Counted from the first letter of the stretch, positions 23,380 through 34,814 are shown. The stretch: DNA of 64,000 bases from Piezodorus guildinii (GCA_023052935.1 CM041293.1:177249600-177313599); one strand, 5' to 3'. Translations and numbers: made by a program. The notes: generated by a model not told the origin, from the sequence alone.

Positions 23380-24850
23380 TGATAATTTAAGTTTTCTACT
23401 GTTCTTAAGTTTCAGTCAATAAATAAACATTTTTATATTTGCAACGTTTCGAGAATTTATTGTTCTCATAATCATGCCTTAACAGTGGAAAAATAAAAAA
23501 CAGAACATTAATATTTTTATAAAATAATTAATATATGACGTTATTGTTAGAGATACAAAAAATAATACATTGAACAATGAATAGACATACAGTAGTTAAA
23601 GAGATATTTCAATTAGAATTTACATGAAAGACATTATAAGAAATTTATTCACAATTTTAGACAAAATAGTGCCTTAAATAGACATATGTGTAGTCCACAA
23701 ACTTTGAAAGAACACTGAAGCAAATTACAACGGAATATTTCAGGTATGGAGAATTTTCCATATTTATGACGTCAGGAGTCTGGGGTTTTCTCCTTTTGTT
23801 TATTTGTTTTCATTTTATTTTGTATTTATTATTATTAATCAGCCATTGAAGAATGATGTCAAAACTGGAGAATAATAAATCCCATTAAATCACCTTCACT
23901 CTACGTCGTAAAACTATGACTTCCTTTCCCACCGTATCCTTTAACAATATCCTACTTACTCCTGTTGAACAGATTCGGTACTTAGGACTCCACCTCGACA
24001 AACGCCAAACATGGAATCCTCATAATAGACTGAAACGACAGGAAACTGCTCGTAGATACAGATTACTACATGACTTACTTGACAAACGCTCAAAACTTCC
24101 TACTTACTACAAAAAACTCATTTATATCACAATTATCAGGCCTATTTGGACCTATGGCATTGAGCTATGGGGGTCTACTAAACCATCGAATTCCTCTCGC
24201 ATCCAATCCTTGCAGTCAAAAATCCTCAATGCTCCTTACTTTGTTACTAATAAAATCATCTATAAAGACCTAAATATCCCATTTGTTGAAGACTTGGCCC
24301 GTTACAGATATACCTCTTTTCATTCCAAACTCCCTGCCCACTCAAACCCACAATATCCGTGAACTCTCTTACATATCTATTCCCGACAACCCACCGAGGC
24401 GCCTTAAAAGAAGATGGCCAAGAGACCTCCTAACATAAATTAGACATTGGAGTGCTACCAATGGGTAGTTTCTTCTCAGGACTACCATGTGTACTAATCA
24501 TATATAAAGCCTATTTACTTGTTGTATTTATTTAATACAGTTGTTAATTTCTTTAAATAAATAAATAAAAAAAAATTATTATTAAGACTTTTTTGTTTTA
24601 ATATGTGTTCATTAAATTTAAGTAACATGCATTAATGTTTTGGACATCCGATTTTTTATTTATGGCGCGATATTTATATTTTTCTATGGTAATCATTTCT
24701 TTAAAATTTAGCTTGAAGCTGTTTTTTTCATAATGAATTATTTTGGGTGGGCGAAATTTGAATGAATGTCCCGTTTTTCTGAAATGAGTGGTGAGGGCAG
24801 TTTGATCAGGTTTATTAGGTTTTAAAAAATTGAAGTGCAGCTATATTTGT
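23380..24850 (-). mobile_element. Penelope-like element relic, opened by a LINE insertion
   Basis: On the minus strand the C-terminal frame (24850 down to TAA at 24598-24600) reads QTALTTHFRKTGHSFKF followed by KYKYRAINKKSDVQNIN. This matches the tail of the GIY-YIG endonuclease domain of Penelope-like retroelements (TALAxHxxxTGHxFxF...E...I..NxxxDxxxLN). After the stop, a plus-strand LINE (23839-24575) interrupts it. Beyond lies GAACAATAAATTCTCGAAAC (minus strand, near 23440-23475), similar to the hammerhead-like motif of Penelope pLTRs. Upstream coding sequence is not recognised. Confidence 0.55.
23839..24575 (+). pseudogene. Jockey-like LINE, 5' truncated
   Basis: Open frame 23916-24362 (148 codons) contains VEQIRYLGLHLDKRQTWNPH and IIRPIWTYGIELWG, standard thumb-domain blocks of Jockey-like reverse transcriptase. 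RRLKRRWPRDLL follows in another frame at about 24390, and the copy ends in A-rich sequence. It lacks the catalytic palm. It is closely related to 25700-26757 and to the decayed reverse-strand copy at 32775-33215. Confidence 0.75.
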
Positions 24851-25363
24851 GTTGATATACTATCCTTATTAAATATATCCTTAAATAAATATTCCTTCCC
24901 AAGGAATTTCGTATACAACATTTGGTTTAAGGTCTAATTTGTCGGAATCTTAGTTTTTGTAAACAGTTTTGATAAAGTATTTATGTTTTTGAAAGTAATA
25001 AAAGTAATCACTATTGATTCTGCCATCAATTTCAAAAACTTAAATACTTTATCAAAGATTTTGTTCTATTTATTTTGTTCATGTTAGAACTTGTTCTTGT
25101 GGACAGTAACAACGCCCGTTATATGCTAAATAGATAAAAAGGGAATTCCGTGATTAACAGGATAAGAAACCCACATTTAAACGTTTTTCTTTGGGTTTGG
25201 CATAGAAATCGTTAGTCTGTGAACCCACCATAAAATAATTTAACCTTAAAATTCACGAAAATGTTGTGTTATTCCTTTTTATTATTACCATTATTCTTAT
25301 TGAAAAATAAAGATTAGACCAAATCTTATAGTTCCACACTTTATTTTTTTCAAAATTAAATAC

Positions 25364-25497
25364 CTTTTTCCTTTTGGTGGCTTCTGCCTCTGCTTCTAGA
25401 ATTACTTCATCGACAAGCCTTTCAGCAGCTCGCATTGCCTCTTCCTTCTCCATGCCCATTCTGCAATAGTTGTATCTTGTGAATGAATATATTCCAC
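25364..25497 (-). CDS. Candidate exon with AKAP-type amphipathic helix, copy 1
   Basis: On the minus strand there are two possible acceptors: TTTTTTTTTCAG (exon start 25497, the better tract) or CTATTGCAG (exon start 25460). Both leave the same frame open. The donor at 25363 reads GTATTTAATT. The coding part reads MGMEKEEAMRAAERLVDEV, then ILEAEAEATKRKK. The helix AERLVDEVILEA fits the A-kinase anchoring consensus and closely resembles the known Ht31 peptide pattern. Charged KRKK ends it. Exon 15803-15877 repeats the helix 9.5 kb downstream. Upstream exons are not recognised in the window. Confidence 0.55.
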
Positions 25498-25699
25498 CTG
25501 AAAAAAAAACTTTTTAAACGAGAGAAAAAATATAAAATATGAAGGTTATTTTGCACGATCTTGTAGGACGCACACTGGGGCGAAACACCAAATTATTGGA
25601 CATTGTAGTATTATGGCCAGACTGTTGGCCATACGAAAAAAAAATTAAACGTAGACCCCCATTATTTTTTAACCAGGAATCGATTTTTCTATTCAGATT

Positions 25700-26757
25700 T
25701 TAGTTTTAGGACTGCTCTACAAACTCCGCAAATTCCTCTCTTCGACATATTTCCTATCCGCTCCTACCTTACAGGTAGAACCTTTAAAGTTAATCATAAC
25801 CTCTCCTAGTCCTCAGTATTCAATCAGTCAGCCGGTGTACCTCAAAGGTAGTATCTTAGGCCCAATCCTCTACACGGTGTATACAGCTGATATCCCTATC
25901 CATCCAAGCACTTTCCTCTCTACTTACGCTGATGACACATGTGTGCTATCCGTAAATAATGATGGTATTGTTGCTTCCCAAGTCCTACAGAACCATTTAT
26001 CCGCCATTGCAGAATGGTGTCACAATTGGAGAATCAAAATAAATCCTAATAAATCCCACCAAATCACCTTCACTCTACGACGTAAACCTATGACTTCCTG
26101 TCCAGTTGTTTCCTTTAATCATACCCCACTCATCACTGTAGAACAAATACGATACCTTGGACTTCATCTTGACAAACGTCTTACATGGAATCCTCATACA
26201 AGACTTAAGCGACAGGAAACTGCTCGTAGATATCGACTATTAAAACACTTACTTGACAAACGATCAAAACTCCCTCTTTACTTCAAAAAACTCATTTACA
26301 CAACCATTATTAGACCTATCTGGACTTATGGCATAGAGCTATGGGGCTCCACTAAACCATCGAATTCCTCCCGCATCCAATCCTTGCAATCCAAAATCCT
26401 TCGACAAATCCTAGACGTACTTTGTTACCAACAAACTCATCCATAGAGACCTGAATATCCCACTAGTTACAGAAATTGCTCAAAAAAGATACACCTCCTT
26501 TCATTCCAAATTACCCGCCCATACAAACCCGGTTGTCCGCATACGCTCATCGACATATATTCCCGATAATCCTCCGAGGCGTCTGAAAAGACGGTGGCCT
26601 CGAGACCTGCTAAACAAATAAACATTGAAGTGCTACCGCTGGGTAGATTCTTCTCATGTCTTTTTCAAGCCAATTGTCTGTTTTTTAGCACATTTACTTA
26701 TTGTACTATGTAAATTGTACAGTTATAAATATCATTAAAAGAATTAAAAAAAAAAAA
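25700..26757 (+). pseudogene. Jockey-like LINE ORF2 fragment with YADD box
   Basis: The long frame 25835-26446 (203 codons) starts in the RT palm with GSILGPILYTVYTADIP and STYADDTCVLS (active site), then VEQIRYLGLHLDKRLTWNPH and IIRPIWTYGIELWG. A frameshift near 26430 moves the rest (RDLNIPLV, PPRRLKRRWPRDLL) to another frame. It ends in an A-rich tail at 26743-26757. It is 5' truncated: no endonuclease or ORF1 precedes it. Probably a dead-on-arrival copy of a family with several members here. Confidence 0.8.
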
Positions 26758-26811
26758 ATTTTAGTTTTGATGTACAGGGTGTCGCAGAAGAACTTAATTT
26801 TTTTTCTTTTA

Positions 26812-27592
26812 TTAGACCCCTACGATCTGATGTCGTAATGAAATGTTTTATTAGATTCATCTTCAGAGTCCCCAGACGCTCCAGTGTCACCGACAAGTAT
26901 GCCGAGTTGAAGTGGCTCAATCCAGTTTCTCGCCGACAGTATTTCCTGGGAGTATTCCTATTTCGCACTTTTAAAACCCAAAGTCCATCCTACATTCTTG
27001 ACCAACTCATCCCTTGTTCATCAGTACATTCGTTTAACACAAGATCCCAACCCACTAACCTCTATTTGCCCTCTCATCGAACATCATTCTTTAAAAAATC
27101 TTTTAGTTTGCGTGCCATCTCTCTTTGGAATTCCATACCTACCTCTATAAGCAAAGCTTCTTCCTTAACCTCATTTAAAAACAAATTATTCCATCATCTC
27201 CTCAGTAATCAGTCTTCCGAATAATTGTATACAAAATTAAGAATAATAGTCATATTTCAAGTTAGCAAAAACTTTTTTTTCTACGATTTTACGATATTAG
27301 TGTGAGGTTCAATTACAGTATCTCTGTATACACATGTTTTCAGTATTATATAGTCATACATGAATGTTCTATTGTCGTTGTATTTACTACACTATAAATA
27401 ATGCAAGTAGTAGTCATATGTCGTTCAAGCAACAGTATTTACTATGTTTATATATAATATAAGTATAACCTTAAGTTTGTTTTTGTAATGTTTTTATTTT
27501 TAAGCCAGACTTAATACTCACTCTTGTACTTTTTTTTGTTATTCTTAGGGGACAGAAGTCCCAGAATAAAATTTATTTTTCTTCTTCTTCTT
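26812..27592 (+). pseudogene. CR1/Jockey-like LINE C-terminal fragment with 3' tail
   Basis: Frame 26838-27224 (128 codons) contains SRRQYFLGVFLFRT, LYLPSHRTSFFK and FKNKLFHHLLSNQ, homologous to 21465-21941. A 0.3-kb 3' UTR follows, ending in TTCTTAGGGGACAGAAGTCC and CAGAATAAA, then a TTCTTCTT-like tail. The GGGAC...GTCCC stem-loop is shared by the other copies in the window, so this marks the natural 3' end. Confidence 0.75.
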
Positions 27593-27599
27593 AAATTGA

Positions 27600-28380
27600 T
27601 TCCACACCCTATTTTCAGCAACTTTTACTTAAGACACTTTTTTTTTTAGGATTACGAAGTTTTTATGAAAATCAAAACCTCATCTTTTCTATATAAGAGG
27701 AGTAGGTACCATCCAAAAAAAACATTAATTAGTTACTTTTAGTAATTATGTTTGTACATAATTATATATTTAAAAAAATGTTTTAATTACCTATAGGTAT
27801 GTTAGTTTCGTAAAATATTAAAAAAAAAGTAGAAAATAATAGATAATTTATTTTTAAGATTCATAAGAATTAAAGACAATAATGTGTTCATAAAATATAA
27901 AGAAACATTTAAAACAAAGAAACTGGAATTTATAGGCACATTTGAAAAAAAAAGCAAGAGCTAAAAGGAAAAAAAATGTTTTTCTCGTAAACCGGCGCGA
28001 AGCCGCAGGTAATTGTTAATGGCAAGTTAACTATAAACATTCTAGTTAATTTCTGTGTTGGTAGATTTCTAGGCGATTTTGAACGATTTTCGTTGTTTTT
28101 TTTTTTTTTTTATGTTTTTCATTAATACGAACTTTAAGAATCTATAAAAGTTAAAGCTGCATAAACTTGAATTATGATAATAAAGTTAAATCATCGGAAT
28201 AAAGATGATTCATTAATTTTGGTTCATCAAAATTGTTGTAATAAGTTTTTTAAAAAAGGAACTTTTCCATTGACGTTCGTTTTAACAACATATCTTAAGT
28301 GGAAATTGTTAATTTAAAAAAAAACAAAAAAAAAAAAAACTGACGGTGGACAATGATAATAGAAACAGCTTAACAAAAAA
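27600..28380. other. AT-rich sequence, one possible repeat end
   Basis: Near 27990-28015 the string GGCGCGAAGCCGCAGGTAAT resembles a common arthropod repeat end. Otherwise there are only A and T runs, and no gene is seen. Confidence 0.35.
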
Positions 28381-28382
28381 AA

Positions 28383-29284
28383 TCTGGTGCGGGCAACACA
28401 CGACTTTCACTTACCTCCATTTTTAAAATCAATGAAAGAGTTTTCAAATACAGTTAAAGATAAAAATACGTGAAACTATTAAAGAATTAATTAAATTAAA
28501 TTTCTATAAAAACATGGGTTTCATTAAAAAATCTATTATATTATTATCTAAAATAATCAGTTAGTTTTATGTTCATTTCATCACTCTCTATTAACTTTTA
28601 AAATCTTGTGAATGGGATGATATTTTTTCTAAAATCTTTAGCTTTCCAACGGTATGTCATACATGTATATTACTGCTCTTATGTTCAAAAACGAAAAATT
28701 GCATTAAAAAATATTTTTTCTGTTTTCTCCTTTAGTTGCGTATCGAATTTATTCAATTTATATATTTACCGGTTTTTCAACAGCGTTAACAAGATAATCT
28801 AGTTATTATTATTGAATCTACAAAATTAAAGGTACTTTAGGGAAGAAAATTTAAAATATCGGCATTTAAGCCCTGTCAGACCATTTTTATCCAAATAAAA
28901 CCTACATGATATAAAAGCCCATTAATTTTTACATCGATATAGCGAGTTTAATCAAAATCGTCGGAACCGTTTTCGAGAAAATTGAAAAAAGGTGCAAAAT
29001 GTATGGTATAAAGTGCCTCTTCTGGTAAGCTTATTTTGATGAAAAAAGTTTTGTCACGTCTCGGGCGTATAGTTGTCTTAAATATGAAATTTCAGTTTCA
29101 TAGGACTTACCGTTTCCGCCCGGGAGTTACCACACACACACACACACACACACACAGACCTTTTTGCGGGACTTGGTTATTTGGACTCAGGGGACCCTAA
29201 AAAGTGTATTTCCGTTGAAAATAGAATTCGAAAATTTTCACGATTGCAATACTTCCCCTTACTATATATACTAAGTGAAAGTAA
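28383..29284 (+). mobile_element. Helitron-like non-autonomous element, full length
   Basis: Starts TCTGGTGCGGGCAACACACG at 28383 and ends ACTAAGTGAAAGTAA near 29284, about 0.9 kb. It has the internal (AC)n tract at about 29132-29154, followed by GACCTTTTTGCGGGACTTGG. One of the best copies for reconstructing the family's ends. Confidence 0.7.
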
Positions 29285-29344
29285 AAATATTGGGAAATTC
29301 AAAATTTCAGATATTGGTCCAGATATCCACCATAGGGTCACCCC

Positions 29345-29620
29345 ACTGTGCGAAGGTAGTAAAATTTAACTATTATAATCTTCCCGCCATTATAACCTAT
29401 TACATACATGAACATATGTTTATGGGCTTACAACAACTTTATATTGACTTGTACGATTTCTTTTATTACATATTAACTTTTCTAAAATCTTGCGCTTTCC
29501 AACGGTATATTATACGTCTATTTTGATACTTATATTTCACGAATAACTTTTTGATCAATTGGTAACAGAAAATTTATTTTTCCTGTTTAGAGAAAATCTA
29601 AATTGCAATATATTTTACTT
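29345..29620 (-). repeat. Unclassified dispersed repeat, empty-site copy
   Basis: In reverse orientation this matches 32140-32560, including CAGGAAAAATAAATTTTCTG and ACGTATAATATACCGTTGG. The copy at 32 kb carries a 145-bp insertion in ACGTATAATATACC. This one does not, so it shows the pre-insertion state. Confidence 0.65.
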
Positions 29621-29749
29621 ATAATCCTTCAGAAAATAATGCCTTAAATGAAGGTGAAAACAGTTTCAAAATCCGTCCCGTGGTTTGGAACGAGAACGCG
29701 TAAACCAAAATCGCATTATCATTTCTTATATGTATTGAGATTTATTTGT

Positions 29750-30960
29750 TTCATTGCATATACAGCTTTTTTCAGTCAAATTCATAATTTTTTCAATCAA
29801 ATTCATAATTTTTTCAATCGAATTCATAATTTTTTCAGCCAATTTCATAATTTTTTCAGTCAAATTTATAATTTTTTCAATCAAATTCATAATTTTTTCA
29901 GTCAATTTCATAATTTCTTGTACCCATTTTATACAGTCAATTTAATGAGGTTTTGCTACCAAGAACTTAACATTTTTATTAAATCTCGTTGTTGCTTATC
30001 CATTTAACGTCACTTTATGTTACTGTGCTTAATCCGACGGTGCAGCGGGAGTATTAGGTTTCGCCTACCCAGGTTTACTTAAGATATTTTTTACGAGTTC
30101 CACTTTTTAAATCTGTTAAGAGTCACCTGTGGCGCACAAATATAGGGCGATCTGCTGGTTTTGGACTTGTATAGAAGGCTGTAATGCTAGCCACTACTCC
30201 ACAGGTGACCTTCAATGCATTCAACAAGGTTTTTGAATCTGCCGGGTTCGAACCCGTGACCTTGGGCATATTAATCTTTAACACCTTACTGAATACATCC
30301 AGGGTCACCTGTGGAGTAGTGGCTAGCTTTTTTTTTGTTTTGAACTTGTGACCTTAAGCATAGAGAGCTGTTATGGCTAACCACTACTCCACAGGTGAAC
30401 CTTTATGCATTCTAAAAGGTGTTAAGGACTAATATGTCCAAGGTCACGGGCTCAAACCCGGCTTATTCAAACACCTTGTTGAATGCATCGAAGGTCACCT
30501 GTGGTGCAGTGGCTAGCATAACAGCCTTCTATACAAGTCCAAAACCAGCAGATCGCCCTATATTTGTGCGCCACAGGTGACTCTTAAAAGATTTAAAAAT
30601 TGGAACTCGTAAAAGATCCCTATCTTAAGTAAACCTGGATAGGCAAAACTTGAGACTCCCGCTGCACCGTCGGATTAAGCACAGTTACATAAAGTGACGT
30701 TAAATGGATAAACAACAACAAGATTTAATAAAAATGTTAAGTTCTTGGTAGCAAAACCTCATTAAATTTACTGTATAAAATGGGTACAAGAAATTATGAA
30801 ATTGACTGAAAAAAATATGAATTTGATTGAAAAAATTATGAATTTGACTGAAAAAATTATGAATTTGACTGAAAAAATTATGAAATTGACTGAAAAAATT
30901 ATGAATTCGATTGAAAAATTATGAATTTGACTGAAAAAAGCTATATACAGTTTTAAATTT
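29750..30960. repeat. 1.2-kb palindrome of head-to-head SINE sequence and tandem repeats
   Basis: The left arm (from about 29750) and the right arm (to about 30960) are reverse complements over most of about 590 bp, with the centre near 30355. Each arm has, from outside to inside, a tandem array (unit like TTCATAATTTTTTCAGTCAA), the sequence around ACCAAGAACTTAACATTT, a SINE body (AACGTCACTTTATG, reverse of CATAAAGTGACGTT) and SINE heads with CACCTGTGG and B-box-like GGTTCGAACCCG. Small differences exist between the arms. Confidence 0.75.
29765..29915 (+). repeat. Tandem repeat, about 24-bp unit, six copies
   Basis: Unit like CAGTCAAATTCATAATTTTT repeated with small changes. The reverse-complement array is at 30790-30945 in the other arm of the palindrome. 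No spacers of varied sequence are present, so it is not a CRISPR array. Confidence 0.85.
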
Positions 30961-30964
30961 TTGT

Positions 30965-32140
30965 AAACCATTAAAAATGACAACAAAAAACAAAGGCATA
31001 TTTCACAAATCTATAAATTACAGTTTTGCCGATTCTGCATAATAAAGATCATTTCAAAATGGATATACGTAATGTTAGTCACTCTAAAAAAATTCAAAGC
31101 GCACGGAATGAAGTGTGGCTTTTCATTACCAAAATCGATAAAGGTTATATTTGAACAGCTGATTATTAATACCGGTATCTTATCATATGGTCATATATAT
31201 AGCCTTATCACTGCACTCCTTATAGTAGGAATTTTAATTTGTGTAAACATTGTCCTTTAAATTTTCAAAAATAGTTTTTTGTTAATTCCGGCATACGTAA
31301 TATCTCCAAAGGAACCCTGTTAAAAATAATGGAACTAATATATATTTTACCTCTATCTGATAGATACAGAAGAGAAAAAAAATGTCTTAGACTCAATCAG
31401 TTTTAGAAATATAATCCATTAAAAACCTTGCGGGTATTGCCCTTATCTTATCGACGAACTTGGAAATAAACCAAATTAATAACACTAGATCAAGTTAAGA
31501 CCTACAATATGGAGCAATAAATATTTAATGTTTTTCTTGACTTGTATACAGAACTATCCTTCTTCCGATAAATGAAATGGTTCGGATGGCGTAATATTGT
31601 AAATAATATAAATAACATATCTTTATAAAGGAACACACGTTTTAAACATTTCACATTAAATTTAAAGGTTATTTTCGAATAAAAAACAAATAAAAAGAAA
31701 TGTGGAATCCAATATATACAGAAGGCTGTGGCGATAGAACCCCTTTAGGAGGCAGTGAAAATTCAATTCATGTCAGACCGTGGGCTAAACTTGTTTTCAA
31801 TTTGTCTCTTTCAATCCCTTTTTTGGTCCCTGGTGGATAGAATATTGATTTAAAGATTTACCTTGAACGGGATTTTATTTACTTATACTCTTCTGGATTA
31901 ATGTTTATTTACGTTTTACAAAAGGCAATGAATTTGTCGTTCTAGTTGAACAATCATAAAATAGAAATTCTAGTGAGAATATCGCATTATTATATTTTAA
32001 ATAACTTTCTATATATTCTTCATGAAAATTATATGAGCTTCCATGAAAACGCTTAATTTCCGTATATGAAATTATTATGAAAAGTAATTTCATAAGTGAA
32101 ATACAATAAAAGGATAAAAATAAAAGGATTGTCAGTAAAA
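30965..32140. other. AT-rich sequence without a supported gene
   Basis: Plus-strand frame 31072-31260 (62 codons) and minus-strand frame 31905-32150 show no motif. No transposon ends are recognised. Confidence 0.35.
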
Positions 32141-32660
32141 TACATTGCAATTTCGCTTTTCTCTAAACAGGAAAAATAAATTTTCTGTTACAAATAATCA
32201 AAAAGTTATCCGTGAAATTTAAGTAGCAAAAAAGACGTATAATAGGGGTACTCACTACGTTTGTTATAGCATGCTATTTGTGCTATTGTGCTAAATCCAT
32301 CAATTTTATACAGAAAATAACTGTAGAAACTCGACGGGTTTAGCAAAATAACACAAATAGCATGCTATAGCAAACGTAGTGAGTACCCCTAATATACCGT
32401 TGGAAAGTGTAAGATTTTAGAAAAGTTAGTATGCAATAAAAGAAATCGTACTAGTTAATATTAAGTTGTTGTAAGCCCATGAAGCTATGATCATATGTGT
32501 AAAGCGGGAGGTTATAATATTTAATTGTTGCCACCGTCCTACATGATCGTGCAAGTTACATTTTTGCAAGAATTTAGAAACAAAATTACGTACTAAATTG
32601 TAACTAAGTCGTTAACATAAATGGTAAGTTTTTATAAATCTATAAACTAACATTAATTAT
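32140..32660 (+). repeat. Unclassified dispersed repeat, filled-site copy
   Basis: Inverted relative to 29345-29620, with related pieces at 37440-37545 and 50890-51240 (phrases AAGTTGTTGTAAGCCCAT and GAGGTTATAATATTTAA). It holds the MITE at 32245-32389. The class is unknown. Confidence 0.55.
32245..32389. mobile_element. 145-bp MITE with TAATA target duplication
   Basis: Ends GGGGTACTCACTACGTTTG and its reverse complement. The inverted repeat extends about 60 bp with few mismatches (TATAGCATGCTATTTGTG inside). TAATA flanks it at 32240-32244 and 32390-32394. A homologous unfilled site at about 29500-29520 reads straight through with a single TAATA. The superfamily is not certain: a 5-bp duplication is one reading, and AAT with an A...T end is the alternative. 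Confidence 0.85.
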
Positions 32661-32774
32661 TTCAAATTTAATAATATTTCATGAAAAAAGATGTTTCACT
32701 GCAAACTAAATAATATTTCTATAGAAACTCAATTTAACTTTTTCACACGTGCGAAGAAGGGGCTGGTCCGCTAG

Positions 32775-33215
32775 TAAGATATAAATGATTAAAACGCATG
32801 ATAGTCTTCTGAAGAAACTACCCATTAGTAGCACTCCGATGTCTAATTTATGATAGGAGGTCCCTTGGCCTTCTTCTTTTCAGTCGCCTTTGTGGATCAT
32901 CGGGAATATAGAGGAATTTAAAATAAAAGAGGCACATCTATTTCGGACTAAGTCATCAACTTATGGGATATTCATGTCTTAATGGATGAATTAATTAGTA
33001 ACAGAGTAAAGAACATTTATGATTTTGGAAGGATTTTAAGTTGCAAGGATGCTGGAGGATTTTGATGGTTTAAAAGATCTCTTTAGCTCAATGCTATAGG
33101 ATCAAATAGGTCTAATGGTGGTTTTATACATGAGTTTTTTGTTTGATAGTATATGGGGAGTTTTGAGCGTTTGTCGAGTAATCGTAGTATTGTATCTTAA
33201 TGGTTAATCTAAAAG
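32775..33215 (-). pseudogene. Jockey-like LINE fragment, decayed
   Basis: Reverse-strand relative of 23839-24575 and 25700-26757. It contains the reverse complements of the CCTCCGAGGCG / AGACGTGGCC-like end region, degraded, and of the segments around the YLGLHLDKR block. Stops are frequent. Confidence 0.6.
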
Positions 33216-33219
33216 AGAC

Positions 33220-33815
33220 CCAAAAAACAGTTTATTAAACATTGAATTTTTATTTTCACTTACCTATATATGATAATATAAAACGTAACTACAAAGCTTT
33301 TTTTTTTTAATAATATTTTTTCATATTTTTGAAACTGGTATCTTAATTTATTTTTTGAACGATTTATAACCTACGGCTCTATCACTATTCTTCATGCGTG
33401 ACCAGTTTCTACTCACAGAGAGCTGAAAAATGCTGTTTTTTCTTATATTTCACTATTGGGTACATTTGAGATCAACTTGAAAAATATATATATTGTGCAG
33501 GACCCTCCAATGAATATTTAAGTAGCAAAAAATGTAGGTGTACTAATCCAACATAATTTTTTAAAAAAATTGAAAAATTAAAAGTTTTGACTCACGTTTT
33601 CGAAATAAAAAAAATGTTTTTTTGGTCCCTTTTTGATAACCATTAACATATTTTCGTGAAAGTCGGTTGATCCGTTCAGGAGAAAAAAATGTTATTTTTC
33701 ACCATAGGGTACACTTATTGAAAAAAAAAAATAAAAAAATATATATTACGGAGGACCCACCTATGAAATGAAGTAGCGAAAAATTGGAGGAGTGCCAAAC
33801 CATCATAACCTGAAA
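33220..33815. other. AT-rich unassigned sequence
   Basis: It has two related sub-blocks (GAGGACCCACCTATGAA near 33753 and GCAGGACCCTCCAATGAA near 33497) separated by about 250 bp, suggesting an old internal duplication. No coding sequence is recognised. Confidence 0.35.
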
Positions 33816-33819
33816 ATAT

Positions 33820-34373
33820 TTTTTTGAATCATGAGGTGCCCATGTATCGAGCTTTTTTACTTTCCCAATACACTTTAAATGTATGGAAACGGTAGATGCA
33901 CTTGCATTTAGTTGTGCTGAGAGTCCTTTAACTGTTTGGTAGGGGGTTTCCTTCTACTGTATGTTTGAGGACATCGTTGTCTATTACAGACGGAGGTCTT
34001 CCTCGGGGCAAATTTTCCAAGTCGGTATCCCCAGCTGAAAACTCAGCAAACCAACGGCGAATGGTCCGTTCATTAACACTCCCTTCCCCAAACGCCTTGC
34101 AAACATTTCTAGCGGCCTCAACTGCTGAATGGCTGAGTTTAAACTCGTACAAAAATATTACTCGAAAATCGCGTGTTTCCATGTTCATATTTGGAGGTAT
34201 ACTAAAAAGTGGGTAATTGATTGGGAAGCTAATGTTTATAATACAAAGGTAGAGGATTAGTAACTGTTTACTTTAAATATGTAAACATTCGGAAGAAAAC
34301 AACAGAGACCTGCAAAATCTTTTATGTATTTCAGAAATTATAAAAACGGACATTTCATGTGAAACAACCCAAT
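33820..34373 (-). mobile_element. Mariner fragment, N-terminal transposase part
   Basis: The minus-strand frame 33928-34188 reads SHSAVEAARNVCKAFGEG, SVNERTIRRWFAEF and LENLPRGRPPSV, the paired helix-turn-helix region of mariner transposase. The end TTTCATGTGAAACAACCCAA at 34352-34371 is the element terminus. The other end is missing near 33820. Very similar to 42885-43651. Confidence 0.8.
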
Positions 34374-34379
34374 AGTAAT

Positions 34380-34810
34380 CATTATCTGCGAGCAATTTAC
34401 TGTGGTTTAAGTCTAGTGTGAGGATTATCATTTTAAATTTTGTAATCCCATGTTACCTGCATGTCAATATGGAGTTCTAGGTAACGTAGGTGTTGATTTG
34501 AAAAAAATTAGCAGTGGAGATAAGACAATAGAAAGGAAGAAGGGTTCCGAACGACCATTGCTATTGAGATAAATCAGTCGACAAGTACACGCAAACTTGC
34601 TATGGTATGTGTTGTGTCGAAAGATACTGTTAGTCTACATCTACTCTCTTTGGGGAAGGTGAAAAAAGATCAGTAGACTGGTTCCTCAAGAACTAACTCC
34701 TCATCTATCACGCTTTCCGTCGAATCAAAGAAATGTATAAAGAACTTCTGCCCACCGCAGTCTTGGCCTGCCGATTCTTCTCTTGGTTAAACAGTTGGTT
34801 AAAAAACGGT
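34380..34810. other. Unassigned sequence
   Basis: Slightly less AT-rich, with text such as ATTGAGATAAATCAGTCGAC. It may be a decayed mariner or LINE piece, but no motif can be defended. Confidence 0.25.
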
Positions 34811-34814
34811 CACT

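Noticed and set aside
24955..25060. Imperfect inverted repeat around AAAGTATTTA
   Set aside because: About 27 bp with mismatches and no terminal features. Likely a chance or decayed structure.
29765..29915. Regular short repeats that might suggest a CRISPR array
   Set aside because: Units are directly adjacent with no unique spacers, and the genome is eukaryotic.
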